This document shows positions 1 through 6,372 of a stretch of DNA of 6,750 nt, piece after piece. The notes under the pieces were generated by a model. It made no database searches and was not told the DNA's origin. It saw only the letters and a list, made by a program, of their open reading frames with translations. Positions within the stretch are counted from its first letter, which is position 1; each line of letters begins with the position of its first letter. The stretch is from Chitinophagaceae bacterium. Lineage in GTDB: Bacteria; Bacteroidota; Bacteroidia; Chitinophagales; Chitinophagaceae. Where the stretch lies: assembly GCA_023251285.1 (NCBI GenBank), contig JAHEZB010000116.1:1-6750 (forward strand), written 5' to 3'. The position numbers were made by a program, and so were the translations under genes.

Positions 1-229
1 TAGAAATGACAAGGTCTGCTTTTGAAATATATGCATGTCGTTTTTCATCATTGCTTACATCAAACGAAACAGCTTCTGCAGTGAAAAAATTTTTGATTTT
101 TGATTCGGTCAAAGCAAGATTTGAATCGCAAACCAATAGTTTCCATTTATTTTCTTCGCAAATTTGTCCAAGATAATCAATAAGGGATGTAGCAGACTTG
201 CCGGCCCCGAAAAGTAATATCGTCTTCAT
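1..229 (-). CDS. Saccharopine dehydrogenase family protein, N-terminal part (cut by window edge)
   Basis: The reading frame starts at an ATG at 229 and stays open to the window edge, giving 76 residues that begin MKTILLFGAGKSATSLIDYL. The GAGKSA run at residues 8-13 is the GxGxxA nucleotide-binding loop of a Rossmann fold, preceded by a hydrophobic beta strand. A second strand, KLLVCD, ends at Asp35, where the cofactor ribose is usually bound. The stretch through AEAVSFDVSND and the strand ADLVIS match the saccharopine dehydrogenase / lysine-ketoglutarate reductase family as I know it from Bacteroidota. These enzymes handle saccharopine in lysine metabolism, but relatives act on carboxynorspermidine, so the substrate is uncertain. 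It lies 34 bp downstream of the MFS gene on the same strand, so the two are probably co-transcribed. The catalytic and C-terminal domains lie outside the window. No clear Shine-Dalgarno site precedes the ATG. Confidence 0.8.
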   Translation of the reverse strand, partial: MKTILLFGAGKSATSLIDYLGQICEENKWKLLVCDSNLALTESKIKNFFTAEAVSFDVSNDEKRHAYISKADLVIS

Positions 230-263
230 TGGACGAAAATAAAAAATAAAGTTCAGAGGTATT

Positions 264-650
264 TTAATTTACCGTAACGTCATTTTTTTGATCCTCATGA
301 AAATGAATGCCTTTCGCTTCAGGCCCTGCCAGTATTACAATTGCTGCTAAAACCAGTACCGATGCGGCTAATATCTCCATGGAGCTTGCATAACTTAAAT
401 GTTCCGCAAGTACCGCTTCCACATAAACAACTCCTGAAGCGATCAAAACACCCAACTGATAAGCAAATCCAGGAAAGAAGCCGCGCAAAGCGCCGGGTGA
501 TAATTCATTGATATGAGCCGGGATAATTCCCCACGCGCCTTGTACCATAAACTGCATGGCAAACGCTCCAACTGCGATCCACAAACTTCCTCCTGCAAGC
601 AGCCAGACCGGAATAATAAATATGGCAAGAATAACCGCCACAGCCATCAT
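264..650 (-). CDS. C-terminal part of the MFS transporter (TM9-TM12), possible restart product
   Basis: This frame gives 128 residues starting MMAVAVILAIF, with the first ATG immediately after the TAA of the upstream part (TAA-ATG-ATG). It contains four membrane helices, at about residues 1-20, 22-45, 60-82 and 88-108. The conserved GAWGIIPAHINELSP and GFFPGFAYQLG stretches sit at the TM10 end and TM11. The C-terminus is charged and soluble (KGIHFHEDQKNDVTVN). A purine stretch, GGAAG, lies upstream on the minus strand, and the stop-start adjacency would in principle allow re-initiation. The sequence looks intact and well conserved, so if this is decay it is recent. Whether this fragment is made at all cannot be told from sequence. 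Confidence 0.4.
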   Translation of the reverse strand: MMAVAVILAIFIIPVWLLAGGSLWIAVGAFAMQFMVQGAWGIIPAHINELSPGALRGFFPGFAYQLGVLIASGVVYVEAVLAEHLSYASSMEILAASVLVLAAIVILAGPEAKGIHFHEDQKNDVTVN

Positions 651-1520
651 TTATTTTCTTCCATACAAATCGGATAAGTGCCCGAAAAACAATCCACCCA
701 AAATAGCCCCTACCATTGAGACCATTGTAATAACAGCCGTTTTATGCGGATCGAAATGGCGTTGCTGCTGCAGGAAAGTAGGATAGAGGTCTTGTGTGCC
801 ATGTGAAATCAGGTTCATCATAGACATCAGGATAACGAGGTACAAAAACAGTTTTGCATGCTTTCTCACAGCGCCTGCATACTCTTTCCAATTGAGCGTC
901 CTGGTGGCTTTCCATGCTGCTGTTTCTTTTACTCTACTCCGGATAAATAACGTGAGCAGCGCCGGCAGGCCACCAACGAAAAACATCGCCCTCCAGCCAA
1001 AATGAGGAAAAACAAAATAATATGCTGCAGCTGCCAGCAGAAATCCAAATGCATATCCTTCCTGCAAAAGTCCTGATAACAGTCCCCTTCTTTTTACTGC
1101 CACCGATTCCATCACGAGTGAAGCGCCAACGCCCCATTCGCCACCCATACCGATGCCGTATAACAACCGTAAAAATAAAAAAACACCATAACTGGGTGCA
1201 AGGCCGGAAAAGATTTCAATAACAGAATAAAAAGCAATAGAGATCATCAGCGGCCCTTTTCTTCCAAACCGATCTGCCAGTAAACCGAATATGAATGCTC
1301 CAACCGGCCTCATGGCAAGACTTGCAGTAAGCGTCAAAGCAATTTCAGGAATGGTTTTATTAAAATCTTTTGCAACTGCTGCAAGAGCGAACGTGAGAAT
1401 AAAAAAATCAAACGCGTCTAAAGTCCAACCAAGAAATCCTGCAACCAGTGCATTTCTTCCGTTCACTTTTTTTTCATGTGCATCTCGTAATACACTTAAA
1501 TCATTTTCTTTTGTGATCAC
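651..1520 (-). CDS. N-terminal part of the MFS transporter (TM1-TM8), ending at the TAA
   Basis: This frame gives 289 residues from a GTG at 1520. An upstream in-frame TAA falls within the preceding 40 bp and I see no in-frame ATG between it and the GTG; the next ATG falls inside TM2, too late for a start. Eight membrane segments can be picked out at about residues 23-50, 58-82, 90-108, 111-130, 145-170, 176-195, 222-246 and 259-284. The MFS motif A, GLLADRFGRK, sits at residues 79-88 in the TM2-TM3 loop. Its second-domain echo, GHLSDLYGRK, occupies residues 280-289 and is the last thing before the stop. TM1 carries Asp35 and Asp38, typical of proton-coupled SHS-type carriers. Alone it would lack four helices and is unlikely to transport. 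Confidence 0.6.
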   Translation of the reverse strand: MITKENDLSVLRDAHEKKVNGRNALVAGFLGWTLDAFDFFILTFALAAVAKDFNKTIPEIALTLTASLAMRPVGAFIFGLLADRFGRKGPLMISIAFYSVIEIFSGLAPSYGVFLFLRLLYGIGMGGEWGVGASLVMESVAVKRRGLLSGLLQEGYAFGFLLAAAAYYFVFPHFGWRAMFFVGGLPALLTLFIRSRVKETAAWKATRTLNWKEYAGAVRKHAKLFLYLVILMSMMNLISHGTQDLYPTFLQQQRHFDPHKTAVITMVSMVGAILGGLFFGHLSDLYGRK

Positions 1521-1569
1521 TCTTTGCTGTTTTTTAATTACTAAAAGCAGTTTTTAAACAAATGAAAAC

Positions 1570-1589
1570 TTTACAGTTGGTTTTGTAAA
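1570..1589. promoter_or_regulatory. Inverted repeat TTTACA-N8-TGTAAA upstream of the MFS gene
   Basis: TTTACA at 1570-1575 and TGTAAA at 1584-1589 are perfect reverse complements separated by 8 bp, with a dyad axis about 60 bp upstream of the MFS start. The position suits an operator or activator site. It may be chance in an AT-rich spacer, and no regulator gene is in the window. The rest of the 1521-1747 spacer is gene-free. Confidence 0.25.
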
Positions 1590-1709
1590 AATAGTTTTTT
1601 AGAAAGGTTTTCCAAATTTCCAATTTCTTGGTCACACAGGGAATACAACAAAATGAGGCGTTAAAGTTTTCTGCAACTAAATGACATCTCTACAATCTTT
1701 GTACAGGTT

Positions 1710-1735
1710 CTGTAAAAACTGTTATTAGTTTTCAG
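1710..1735 (-). terminator. Weak hairpin after the CLC gene, possible terminator
   Basis: Read on the minus strand just past the CLC stop codon, CTG-AAAACT-AATAAC-AGTTTT-TA-CAG can fold into a 6-bp stem, extended by three more pairs across a 2-nt bulge. The descending arm is T-rich. The stem is poor in G and C and there is no long U tract after it, so termination would be inefficient. Its position 12-37 bp beyond the stop is the main support. Confidence 0.25.
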
Positions 1736-1747
1736 CTATCATTGCAG

Positions 1748-3532
1748 CTAATCTGCCTGTCCGATGAGCATGGAACGGTATTTATTGAAAATACTGTTTT
1801 TCGTTACAAAGCCAAGATATTTGTCATCAAGGTTCACCACCGGAAGTATCCTCAGATCCTGGCTGTCCATGATTTGCATCACATCACGCATCGGTGTATT
1901 TACCTTAATTACCCTTTGAGCCGGCTGAGCAATATCCTTTACCAGCCGTTCACGGTCTTCTTCATCCGGGCTGACCAGCAGTTCGAGCAATTGATCACTG
2001 AATAAAAGCCCGGTTAATATTCCCTGCTGATCCACAACAGGAAAAACGTTGCGATGGGTATGAATGATGTCATGGCTCCTGCTTTTTGGAGTGTCATCCG
2101 GATGCAGGATCACAAAATCATTCTCTATCAGGTATTTTAATCTGATTCTCATCAGCACGTTATTGTCCTTGTTTTCCTGTGATAACAATGAGCCTTCCTT
2201 AGCAAGTTTGGTCGTGTATATTGAATATTTTAAAATTCCTTTGTTGATAAAATAAGAGAGCGCTGAAACGATCATCAAAGGCACCATCAGAATATAGCCG
2301 CCTGTGATCTCGGCGGCAAGAAAAATTCCTGTAAGCGGTGCATGCATTACTCCACTGATAGAAGCTGCCATACCGGCTATGATAAAATTCGTGACATTCA
2401 GGTGAACCATTCCCGTCTGGTTAAGGCCAAAGGCAAAAGCAAAGCCAAACAAGCCGCCCACTACGACGCTTGGGCCAAACATTCCTCCATTACCACCGCT
2501 TGCCATAGTGATAATGCTTGCAAAAGTTTTACCCACCATTGACAGCGCTCCAAACAAAACCAAAGCCCATGCGATATGCTGATATTGAGAAAAAAGGCTG
2601 TTTGCCAAAAGCGATTCATAATCGCCATTTAATAATTTCTGAATGGTAATATAACCTTCACCATAAAGCGCAGGAAGCAATGCGATCATTATTCCGAGCG
2701 TGATTCCTCCAATCCAAACCTTATTATACCGGTTTTTTATTTTGTCGAAAAGATTGAACAGATAGCTGTTTAGCTTGCTAAAATAAACAGAGTACAATCC
2801 CATTAAAATTCCTAAAACGATATAATACCAAAAGGCTTCCACAACCCAACCATTGGTTACGAGCGCAAAAAGTGGTTCCGCATAAATAAATTTTGAGATC
2901 ACAGAAGCGAGTGCAGAAGCCAGTAGCAAAGGGATCACTGCCGGAATAGAAAACTCGGGCAGGATCACTTCAATGGCAAAGATCATTCCGGCGATGGGGC
3001 TGTTGAACGCGCCAGAAATTCCGGCAGCAGCACCACACGCTAACAATAAAGTAGTTTCCCTGTAGCTCAAGCCAAAAAAACGACCAATATTTGAACCGAT
3101 TGCTGATCCGCTGGCCACTGCCGGCGCTTCCAGTCCTGCAGAACCTCCAAGGCCTACCGTAAGCGCACTTGAAATAACCTGGCTATAAATATTATGGAAA
3201 TCAATTTTGCTGGAATTGTGGGAAATATTATACAGAATAGCCGGAATGCCATGTTGAAATTTACTACGCCGGATAAAAGTGCGGATGTACAGAATCGTCA
3301 GGAAAATACCTATAAGCGGGAAGAAAAGGTAGAGGTAGTATTTATATTCCCAATGAAAATCATTTTGAAGAAAGCTGGCGATAAAATGGGTCAGTTCTTT
3401 TAATAAAGAAGAAGCAATGCCGCCAAGAATACCTACTACAGCTGCTGCCACTATCAGAAAATTCGTTTTGGATATGCTTCTTTTACGCCAGTCATTGATC
3501 ATGACGAGGAATCTTAAAAGCCGCGGGTACAT
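1748..3532 (-). CDS. CLC-type chloride channel/transporter with C-terminal CBS pair
   Basis: This is a CLC-superfamily membrane protein that passes chloride or related anions, followed by a soluble regulatory part. I favour the ATG at 3532 (594 residues). The frame also allows a GTG at 3571, adding 13 residues, or an ATG at 3502. An A-rich stretch precedes 3532 and the protein from there begins with a basic cytosolic segment. Signature segments, numbered from 3532, are: HGIP at 94-97 (selectivity loop, Ser replaced by His); GSAGLEAP with the gating Glu at 135; FNSPIAGMIFAIEV with Val189 where antiporters have the proton glutamate; GGMFGP at 349-354; and SIYTTKLAKEG with the pore Tyr at 439. 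Two CBS domains follow at roughly 467-522 and 535-587 and usually bind adenine nucleotides. It is divergent from the glycerate kinase gene. Family is certain; channel versus antiporter is not. Confidence 0.93.
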   Translation of the reverse strand: MYPRLLRFLVMINDWRKRSISKTNFLIVAAAVVGILGGIASSLLKELTHFIASFLQNDFHWEYKYYLYLFFPLIGIFLTILYIRTFIRRSKFQHGIPAILYNISHNSSKIDFHNIYSQVISSALTVGLGGSAGLEAPAVASGSAIGSNIGRFFGLSYRETTLLLACGAAAGISGAFNSPIAGMIFAIEVILPEFSIPAVIPLLLASALASVISKFIYAEPLFALVTNGWVVEAFWYYIVLGILMGLYSVYFSKLNSYLFNLFDKIKNRYNKVWIGGITLGIMIALLPALYGEGYITIQKLLNGDYESLLANSLFSQYQHIAWALVLFGALSMVGKTFASIITMASGGNGGMFGPSVVVGGLFGFAFAFGLNQTGMVHLNVTNFIIAGMAASISGVMHAPLTGIFLAAEITGGYILMVPLMIVSALSYFINKGILKYSIYTTKLAKEGSLLSQENKDNNVLMRIRLKYLIENDFVILHPDDTPKSRSHDIIHTHRNVFPVVDQQGILTGLLFSDQLLELLVSPDEEDRERLVKDIAQPAQRVIKVNTPMRDVMQIMDSQDLRILPVVNLDDKYLGFVTKNSIFNKYRSMLIGQAD

Positions 3533-3698
3533 TTTTAATTGCAAAAAAAGATGTTTTATCGGTTGGCGCACGAAGGTAAAGACAAAAAGGCATTCAACAG
3601 CATCCCGAAACGCACAATCAATATAACGGTTGGGATGAGGAATCTTAATCCCATCACATTGATGTCTTCAGCGCCCACGACAGTTTTTATTAAGTAGA

Positions 3699-3706
3699 TA
3701 TGTCTG
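3699..3706 (+). promoter_or_regulatory. Possible -7 element (TATGTCTG) for the glycerate kinase operon
   Basis: TATGTCTG matches five of the six fixed positions of the Bacteroidota -7 consensus TAnnTTTG and lies 48 bp before the chosen start of glycerate kinase. The matching -33 TTG cannot be seen; only a T-rich run lies at the expected distance. The call is weak. No better promoter match was found by eye in the 3572-3754 spacer. Confidence 0.2.
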
Positions 3707-3724
3707 CTCCCGTTTTCTGAAAAA

Positions 3725-3750
3725 TTTTCTTAACATTTTTTCTTAACATT
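3725..3750 (+). repeat. Perfect 13-bp tandem repeat just before the glycerate kinase start
   Basis: TTTTCTTAACATT occurs twice with no gap, at 3725-3737 and 3738-3750, ending 4 bp before the ATG at 3755. A degenerate third copy (TTTTCTGAAAAAT, 10 of 13 matching) begins at 3713 and overlaps the first by one base. The repeat occupies the ribosome-binding region and contains no Shine-Dalgarno-like purine run. It could be a slippage-prone duplication, a repeated operator, or a leader element affecting translation. Confidence 0.8.
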
Positions 3751-3754
3751 GCTT

Positions 3755-4903
3755 ATGCGGATCATTATCGCTCCAAATGCTTTTAAAGGCAGCCTTTCGG
3801 CGGGAGAAGCTGCCGGGAGCATTGCAAAAGGATTGAAAAAAAGCAAACTTCTTTGCGCTTTACAATTAATTCCTATAGCCGATGGCGGCGACGGTACTGC
3901 CCATTTGATTTCAAAGAAATTATCGGCAAGACCAATTAAAGTTTTGGTGCATGATCCGCTGGGCAAAAAAATAGAAGCATCTTACGGATGGGTGAGTAAA
4001 TCCAATACTGCCATAATTGAACTGGCTGATACATCGGGTTTAAGGTTACTGAACCGGGCAAAATTAAATCCTTTAAAATCGAACACGCGCGGCACAGGTG
4101 AATTAATCAAATCCGCGCTGCACAAGGGCGCCAAAAAAATAATGCTCGGCGTCGGAGGAAGCGCCACAGTGGATGGAGCAACAGGTTTGCTGAACGAATT
4201 GGGCGTAAAATTTTTGGATAAACAAGGAAATAGGATCAAACAATTGCCAAATGGATTATCAGCATTAAACCACGTGGATGGCAGCATGGTTGACAGGCGT
4301 TTGAAAGATTGTGAGATCGTCGTGTTATGCGATGTTACCAATAAATTACTTGGACAAGATGGCGCAGCATCGGTATTTGGGCCGCAAAAAGGTGCCGATG
4401 AAAAAGAAGTCGTTTTGCTGGAAAAACTGCTTCATCAATTGAATAAAATTGTAAAAAAGGATTTAGGAATTGAAATGAATTCATTCGAATATGGCGGAAG
4501 TGCCGGTGGTGTGGCTGCAGGACTTGCGGCATTCCTGGATGCAAAATTAGTGAGTGGGATTTCTTTTTACCTCGATATCATCGGATTTGAAAATGAATTG
4601 CAAAACACGGACCTTTTAATAACTGCAGAAGGTAAATTCGATAGTCAAACAATGGACGGCAAGGGACCTTTTGGTGTTGCCGACAGAGCGTCGAAATACC
4701 AGGTTCCCGTGATCCTGTTAGCAGGCGAAGTTCCACTAAAAATCAGCGACAATTTACACGATTATTTTAATGTTATAATGCCCATTGGTCATGCACCGGC
4801 TTCTATGAATGACGCGATGAAAAATACCGCCTTAGACCTCGAGCGCACTGCCATGGAGTTGGGTAATTTGCTGGCACTAAAAATAACCGAATCAGAAAAA
4901 TAA
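3755..4903 (+). CDS. glxK: Glycerate kinase
   Basis: This 382-residue enzyme belongs to the bacterial glycerate kinase family (GlxK/GarK type). It phosphorylates D-glycerate with ATP, in this family usually giving 2-phosphoglycerate, and so feeds glycerate into lower glycolysis. Family blocks in order are: NAFKGSLSAGEAA (8-20), IADGGDGT (41-48), DTSGL (92-96), the glycine-rich GVGGSATVDGATG (132-144), LLGQDGAASVFGPQKGA (198-214), YGGSAGGVAAGLAAFL (246-261), ITAEGKFDSQTMDGKGPFGVA (289-309) and LLAGEV (321-326). In most relatives the EG dipeptide of the seventh block is preceded by Gly; here it is Ala291. I chose the ATG at 3755 over an in-frame TTG at 3749 because family members begin M-K/R-I-hydrophobic-APxxFKGSL. 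Length is normal for the family. The hydroxypyruvate-reductase-type gene follows 6 bp after the stop, giving a two-gene operon. Confidence 0.95.
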   Translation: MRIIIAPNAFKGSLSAGEAAGSIAKGLKKSKLLCALQLIPIADGGDGTAHLISKKLSARPIKVLVHDPLGKKIEASYGWVSKSNTAIIELADTSGLRLLNRAKLNPLKSNTRGTGELIKSALHKGAKKIMLGVGGSATVDGATGLLNELGVKFLDKQGNRIKQLPNGLSALNHVDGSMVDRRLKDCEIVVLCDVTNKLLGQDGAASVFGPQKGADEKEVVLLEKLLHQLNKIVKKDLGIEMNSFEYGGSAGGVAAGLAAFLDAKLVSGISFYLDIIGFENELQNTDLLITAEGKFDSQTMDGKGPFGVADRASKYQVPVILLAGEVPLKISDNLHDYFNVIMPIGHAPASMNDAMKNTALDLERTAMELGNLLALKITESEK

Positions 4904-4909
4904 AAGACG

Positions 4910-5863
4910 ATGAAAATAGTAGTATTAGATGGATTTGCAATGAACCCGGGCGATTTAAACTGGGACAGTTTAAAGCAACTTGGAGAAACAGAAATATACG
5001 AGAGGTCCTCATTAAAAGAAACAGCAGATCGAATTGCCGATGCAGAAATTGTGCTTACAAACAAGGCGATATTGAATAAAGAATTGATCGACGGAGCAAG
5101 GAAATTAAAATACATTGGTGTGATGGCTACCGGTTATAACATCGTTGACATTGCCGCTGCCGAAACAAAAAATATTGTTGTAACGAATGTTCCTTCCTAT
5201 AGTACCGCGTCTGTTGCGCAACTCACTTTTGCATTCATCCTTGAACTCGCTAATCATACGGCCTTATATGCAGAAAGCGTTGGGCACGGCGATTGGATCA
5301 AAAGCAAAGATTTCAGTTACCATCTGAAACCGATCATGGAGTTGCGCGATAAAACGCTGGGTCTTGTTGGTTTGGGACAGATAGGCAAAGCGGTAGCCAA
5401 AATAGCGATTGCCTTTGGCATGAAGGTAATCGCATCTCACAAGCATCCTGAAAGAGACCAAATGGAGGGCGTCACATTTGTTGACGAAAAAACCTGTTTT
5501 CGCGAGGCTGATATCATAAGCCTCCACTGTCCGCTCAATGAAAAAAATGCAAAATTTGTAAATAAAGAATTACTGGCTATTGTCAAGCGCACGGCGTTTT
5601 TGATCAATACCAGTAGAGGAGGCCTTATTAATGAACCCGATCTTGCGGAAGCTTTAAATAAAGAAACTATTGCCGGAGCAGCATTAGATGTATTATCCAC
5701 CGAACCTCCGGTTGCAAGTAACCCGCTGCTCCAGGCGAAAAATTGTTTGATTACGCCGCATATAGCGTGGGCAACTTTTGAAGCCCGCAGCAGACTAATG
5801 AATGTAGTGGTAAATAATATAAAATCTTTCTTAGAAGGAAAGGCGGAGCATGTGGTGATATAG
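4910..5863 (+). CDS. D-2-hydroxyacid dehydrogenase, hydroxypyruvate/glyoxylate reductase type
   Basis: This 317-residue cytosolic oxidoreductase has the full D-2-hydroxyacid dehydrogenase layout: a split substrate domain (about 1-100 and 290-317) around a Rossmann domain. The cofactor loop is GLGQIG with glycines at 154, 156 and 159. The catalytic triad is Arg236 (NTSRGG), Glu265 (STEPP) and His284 (PHIAWAT). The VMATGYNIVDIAAA stretch (71-84) and the VPSYSTASVAQLTFAFILEL helix are typical of glycerate dehydrogenase/HprA-like members. The best guess is NAD(P)H reduction of hydroxypyruvate to D-glycerate, or of glyoxylate to glycolate, because glycerate kinase lies directly upstream in the same operon. 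The end of the second Rossmann strand reads IASHKHPER, without the Asp that marks NAD preference and with basic residues, so NADPH use is possible. The start is the first ATG; only weak ribosome-binding sequence (AAAGACG) precedes it. The name hprA would fit but other 2-hydroxyacids cannot be excluded. Confidence 0.9.
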   Translation: MKIVVLDGFAMNPGDLNWDSLKQLGETEIYERSSLKETADRIADAEIVLTNKAILNKELIDGARKLKYIGVMATGYNIVDIAAAETKNIVVTNVPSYSTASVAQLTFAFILELANHTALYAESVGHGDWIKSKDFSYHLKPIMELRDKTLGLVGLGQIGKAVAKIAIAFGMKVIASHKHPERDQMEGVTFVDEKTCFREADIISLHCPLNEKNAKFVNKELLAIVKRTAFLINTSRGGLINEPDLAEALNKETIAGAALDVLSTEPPVASNPLLQAKNCLITPHIAWATFEARSRLMNVVVNNIKSFLEGKAEHVVI

Positions 5864-5867
5864 TAAA

Positions 5868-5905
5868 CAAACAAATAATCGGCATTTGTATTTGCTTTTC
5901 TTTTT
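5868..5905 (+). terminator. Weak hairpin plus T-rich run after the glycerate operon
   Basis: CAAACAAAT at 5868-5876 pairs with ATTTG-TA-TTTG at 5884-5894 (9 bp with a 2-nt bulge, 7-nt loop). CTTTTCTTTTT follows immediately. The arrangement resembles an intrinsic terminator directly downstream of the stop codon at 5861-5863. The stem is AT-rich and thus weak, but no better candidate lies nearby. Confidence 0.35.
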
Positions 5906-6172
5906 GTGTTCAAATAACCGTTTTATAATGCTTTATGAGATGTTTACTATCAATGGGCGGTAAAAATCGTCAGATAGAATATTCTTCGAATGTAAAATAA
6001 AAAAGTTGATCATTTTCTCGTTTGCTGATAGAATTCCGCCTTTGCAAACTGCTGGTGAAATCAGTACGGTTAAAATAAAAATCGGGCTTATTTGTGCGTT
6101 TGCCGGAAGATTTTTCTTCACACCAATACCAGGAAGGGATGTCAGCCTTTCGAAGGTTCCAACCGTAGAACA

Positions 6173-6216
6173 GGAACTGTATCAAAAGCGAACCGCAACT
6201 GTATCAAAAACGTACA
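6173..6216 (+). repeat. Two tandem 22-bp repeats upstream of the ABC permease
   Basis: Units at 6173-6194 and 6195-6216 match at 18 of 22 positions and share the perfect 13-mer AACTGTATCAAAA (6175-6187 and 6197-6209). The 22-bp period is about two helical turns, so bound proteins would sit on the same face. The second unit runs into an inverted repeat, CTGTA-N9-TACAG (6199-6217), and the first overlaps ACAG-GAA-CTGT (6170-6180). This looks like a tandem activator or repressor site about 200 bp before the permease start. The CTGTA/TACAG hairpin followed by T-rich sequence could alternatively be read as a weak terminator. Confidence 0.6.
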
Positions 6217-6372
6217 GATTTTGTTTTTTTATTTTTTATAAAATATTATAAGATAGCGACTTTCAGTGTGGCATTAATTTTTGAGCAAATCGAATGCGCC
6301 GGATATCTATTTTATAAAAAAACCTGCTTCTTTTATACAAAAGCTGGTTAACTCAGAAAAGTAAAATCGACT

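Larger units (their letters stand above)
264..1520 (-). pseudogene. MFS transporter (sialate/lactate, SHS-like family) interrupted by one in-frame stop codon
   Basis: Two adjacent open frames, 1520-651 and 650-264, lie in the same phase and together make one complete 12-helix major facilitator of about 417 residues. The only break is a TAA at 653-651, with no frameshift or missing segment. Family members read continuously through this point (YGRK, then one residue, then MM...). A single AAA, CAA or GAA to TAA change would therefore explain it. The family (SHS type, related to NanT and the JEN lactate carriers) moves monocarboxylates or sialate with protons across the inner membrane. Assignment rests on the GWTLDAFDFF segment in TM1, GMGGEWG in TM4 and GFFPGFAYQLG in TM11. 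Alternatives are a sequencing error, a recent loss of function, or two separately translated halves. It probably shares a transcript with the saccharopine dehydrogenase gene downstream. Confidence 0.75.

Noticed and set aside
1611..1631. Imperfect CCAA...TTGG hairpin in the CLC-MFS spacer
   Set aside because: The pairing needs bulges and is AT-rich, and it has no U tract or operator-like symmetry.
3533..3571. Longer CLC start at GTG 3571
   Set aside because: It adds 13 residues with no family support, and an ATG with a good A-rich leader is available at 3532; it cannot be fully excluded.
3556..3654. A 32-codon hydrophobic minus-strand ORF (MGLRFLIPTVILIV...) just upstream of the CLC gene
   Set aside because: It has no recognisable family or ribosome-binding sequence, and such a short hydrophobic frame is expected by chance; it would overlap the GTG-extended version of the CLC gene.
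3749..3754. TTG start for glycerate kinase at 3749
   Set aside because: The ATG two codons later matches the normal family start, and the TTG lies inside the tandem repeat.
5437..5913. A 158-codon minus-strand ORF opposite the D-2-hydroxyacid dehydrogenase
   Set aside because: It is an antisense shadow of a gene with complete catalytic motifs and shows no family features of its own.
5970..5992. GAATATTC palindrome and neighbouring TTCGAA (about 5977-5988)
   Set aside because: Short AT-rich palindromes of this size are common by chance, and the site has no telling position relative to a gene.
6006..6251. An 81-codon plus-strand ORF in the permease leader
   Set aside because: Its C-terminal part is a translation of the tandem DNA repeats and T-rich tract, and no protein family is recognised.
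6265..6290. Sigma-54 promoter (TGGC ... TTGA) upstream of the ABC permease
   Set aside because: The G of the TTG element lies 11 rather than 10 bases after the GG and the following C is missing, so it is not listed as a promoter feature, only discussed as a possibility.
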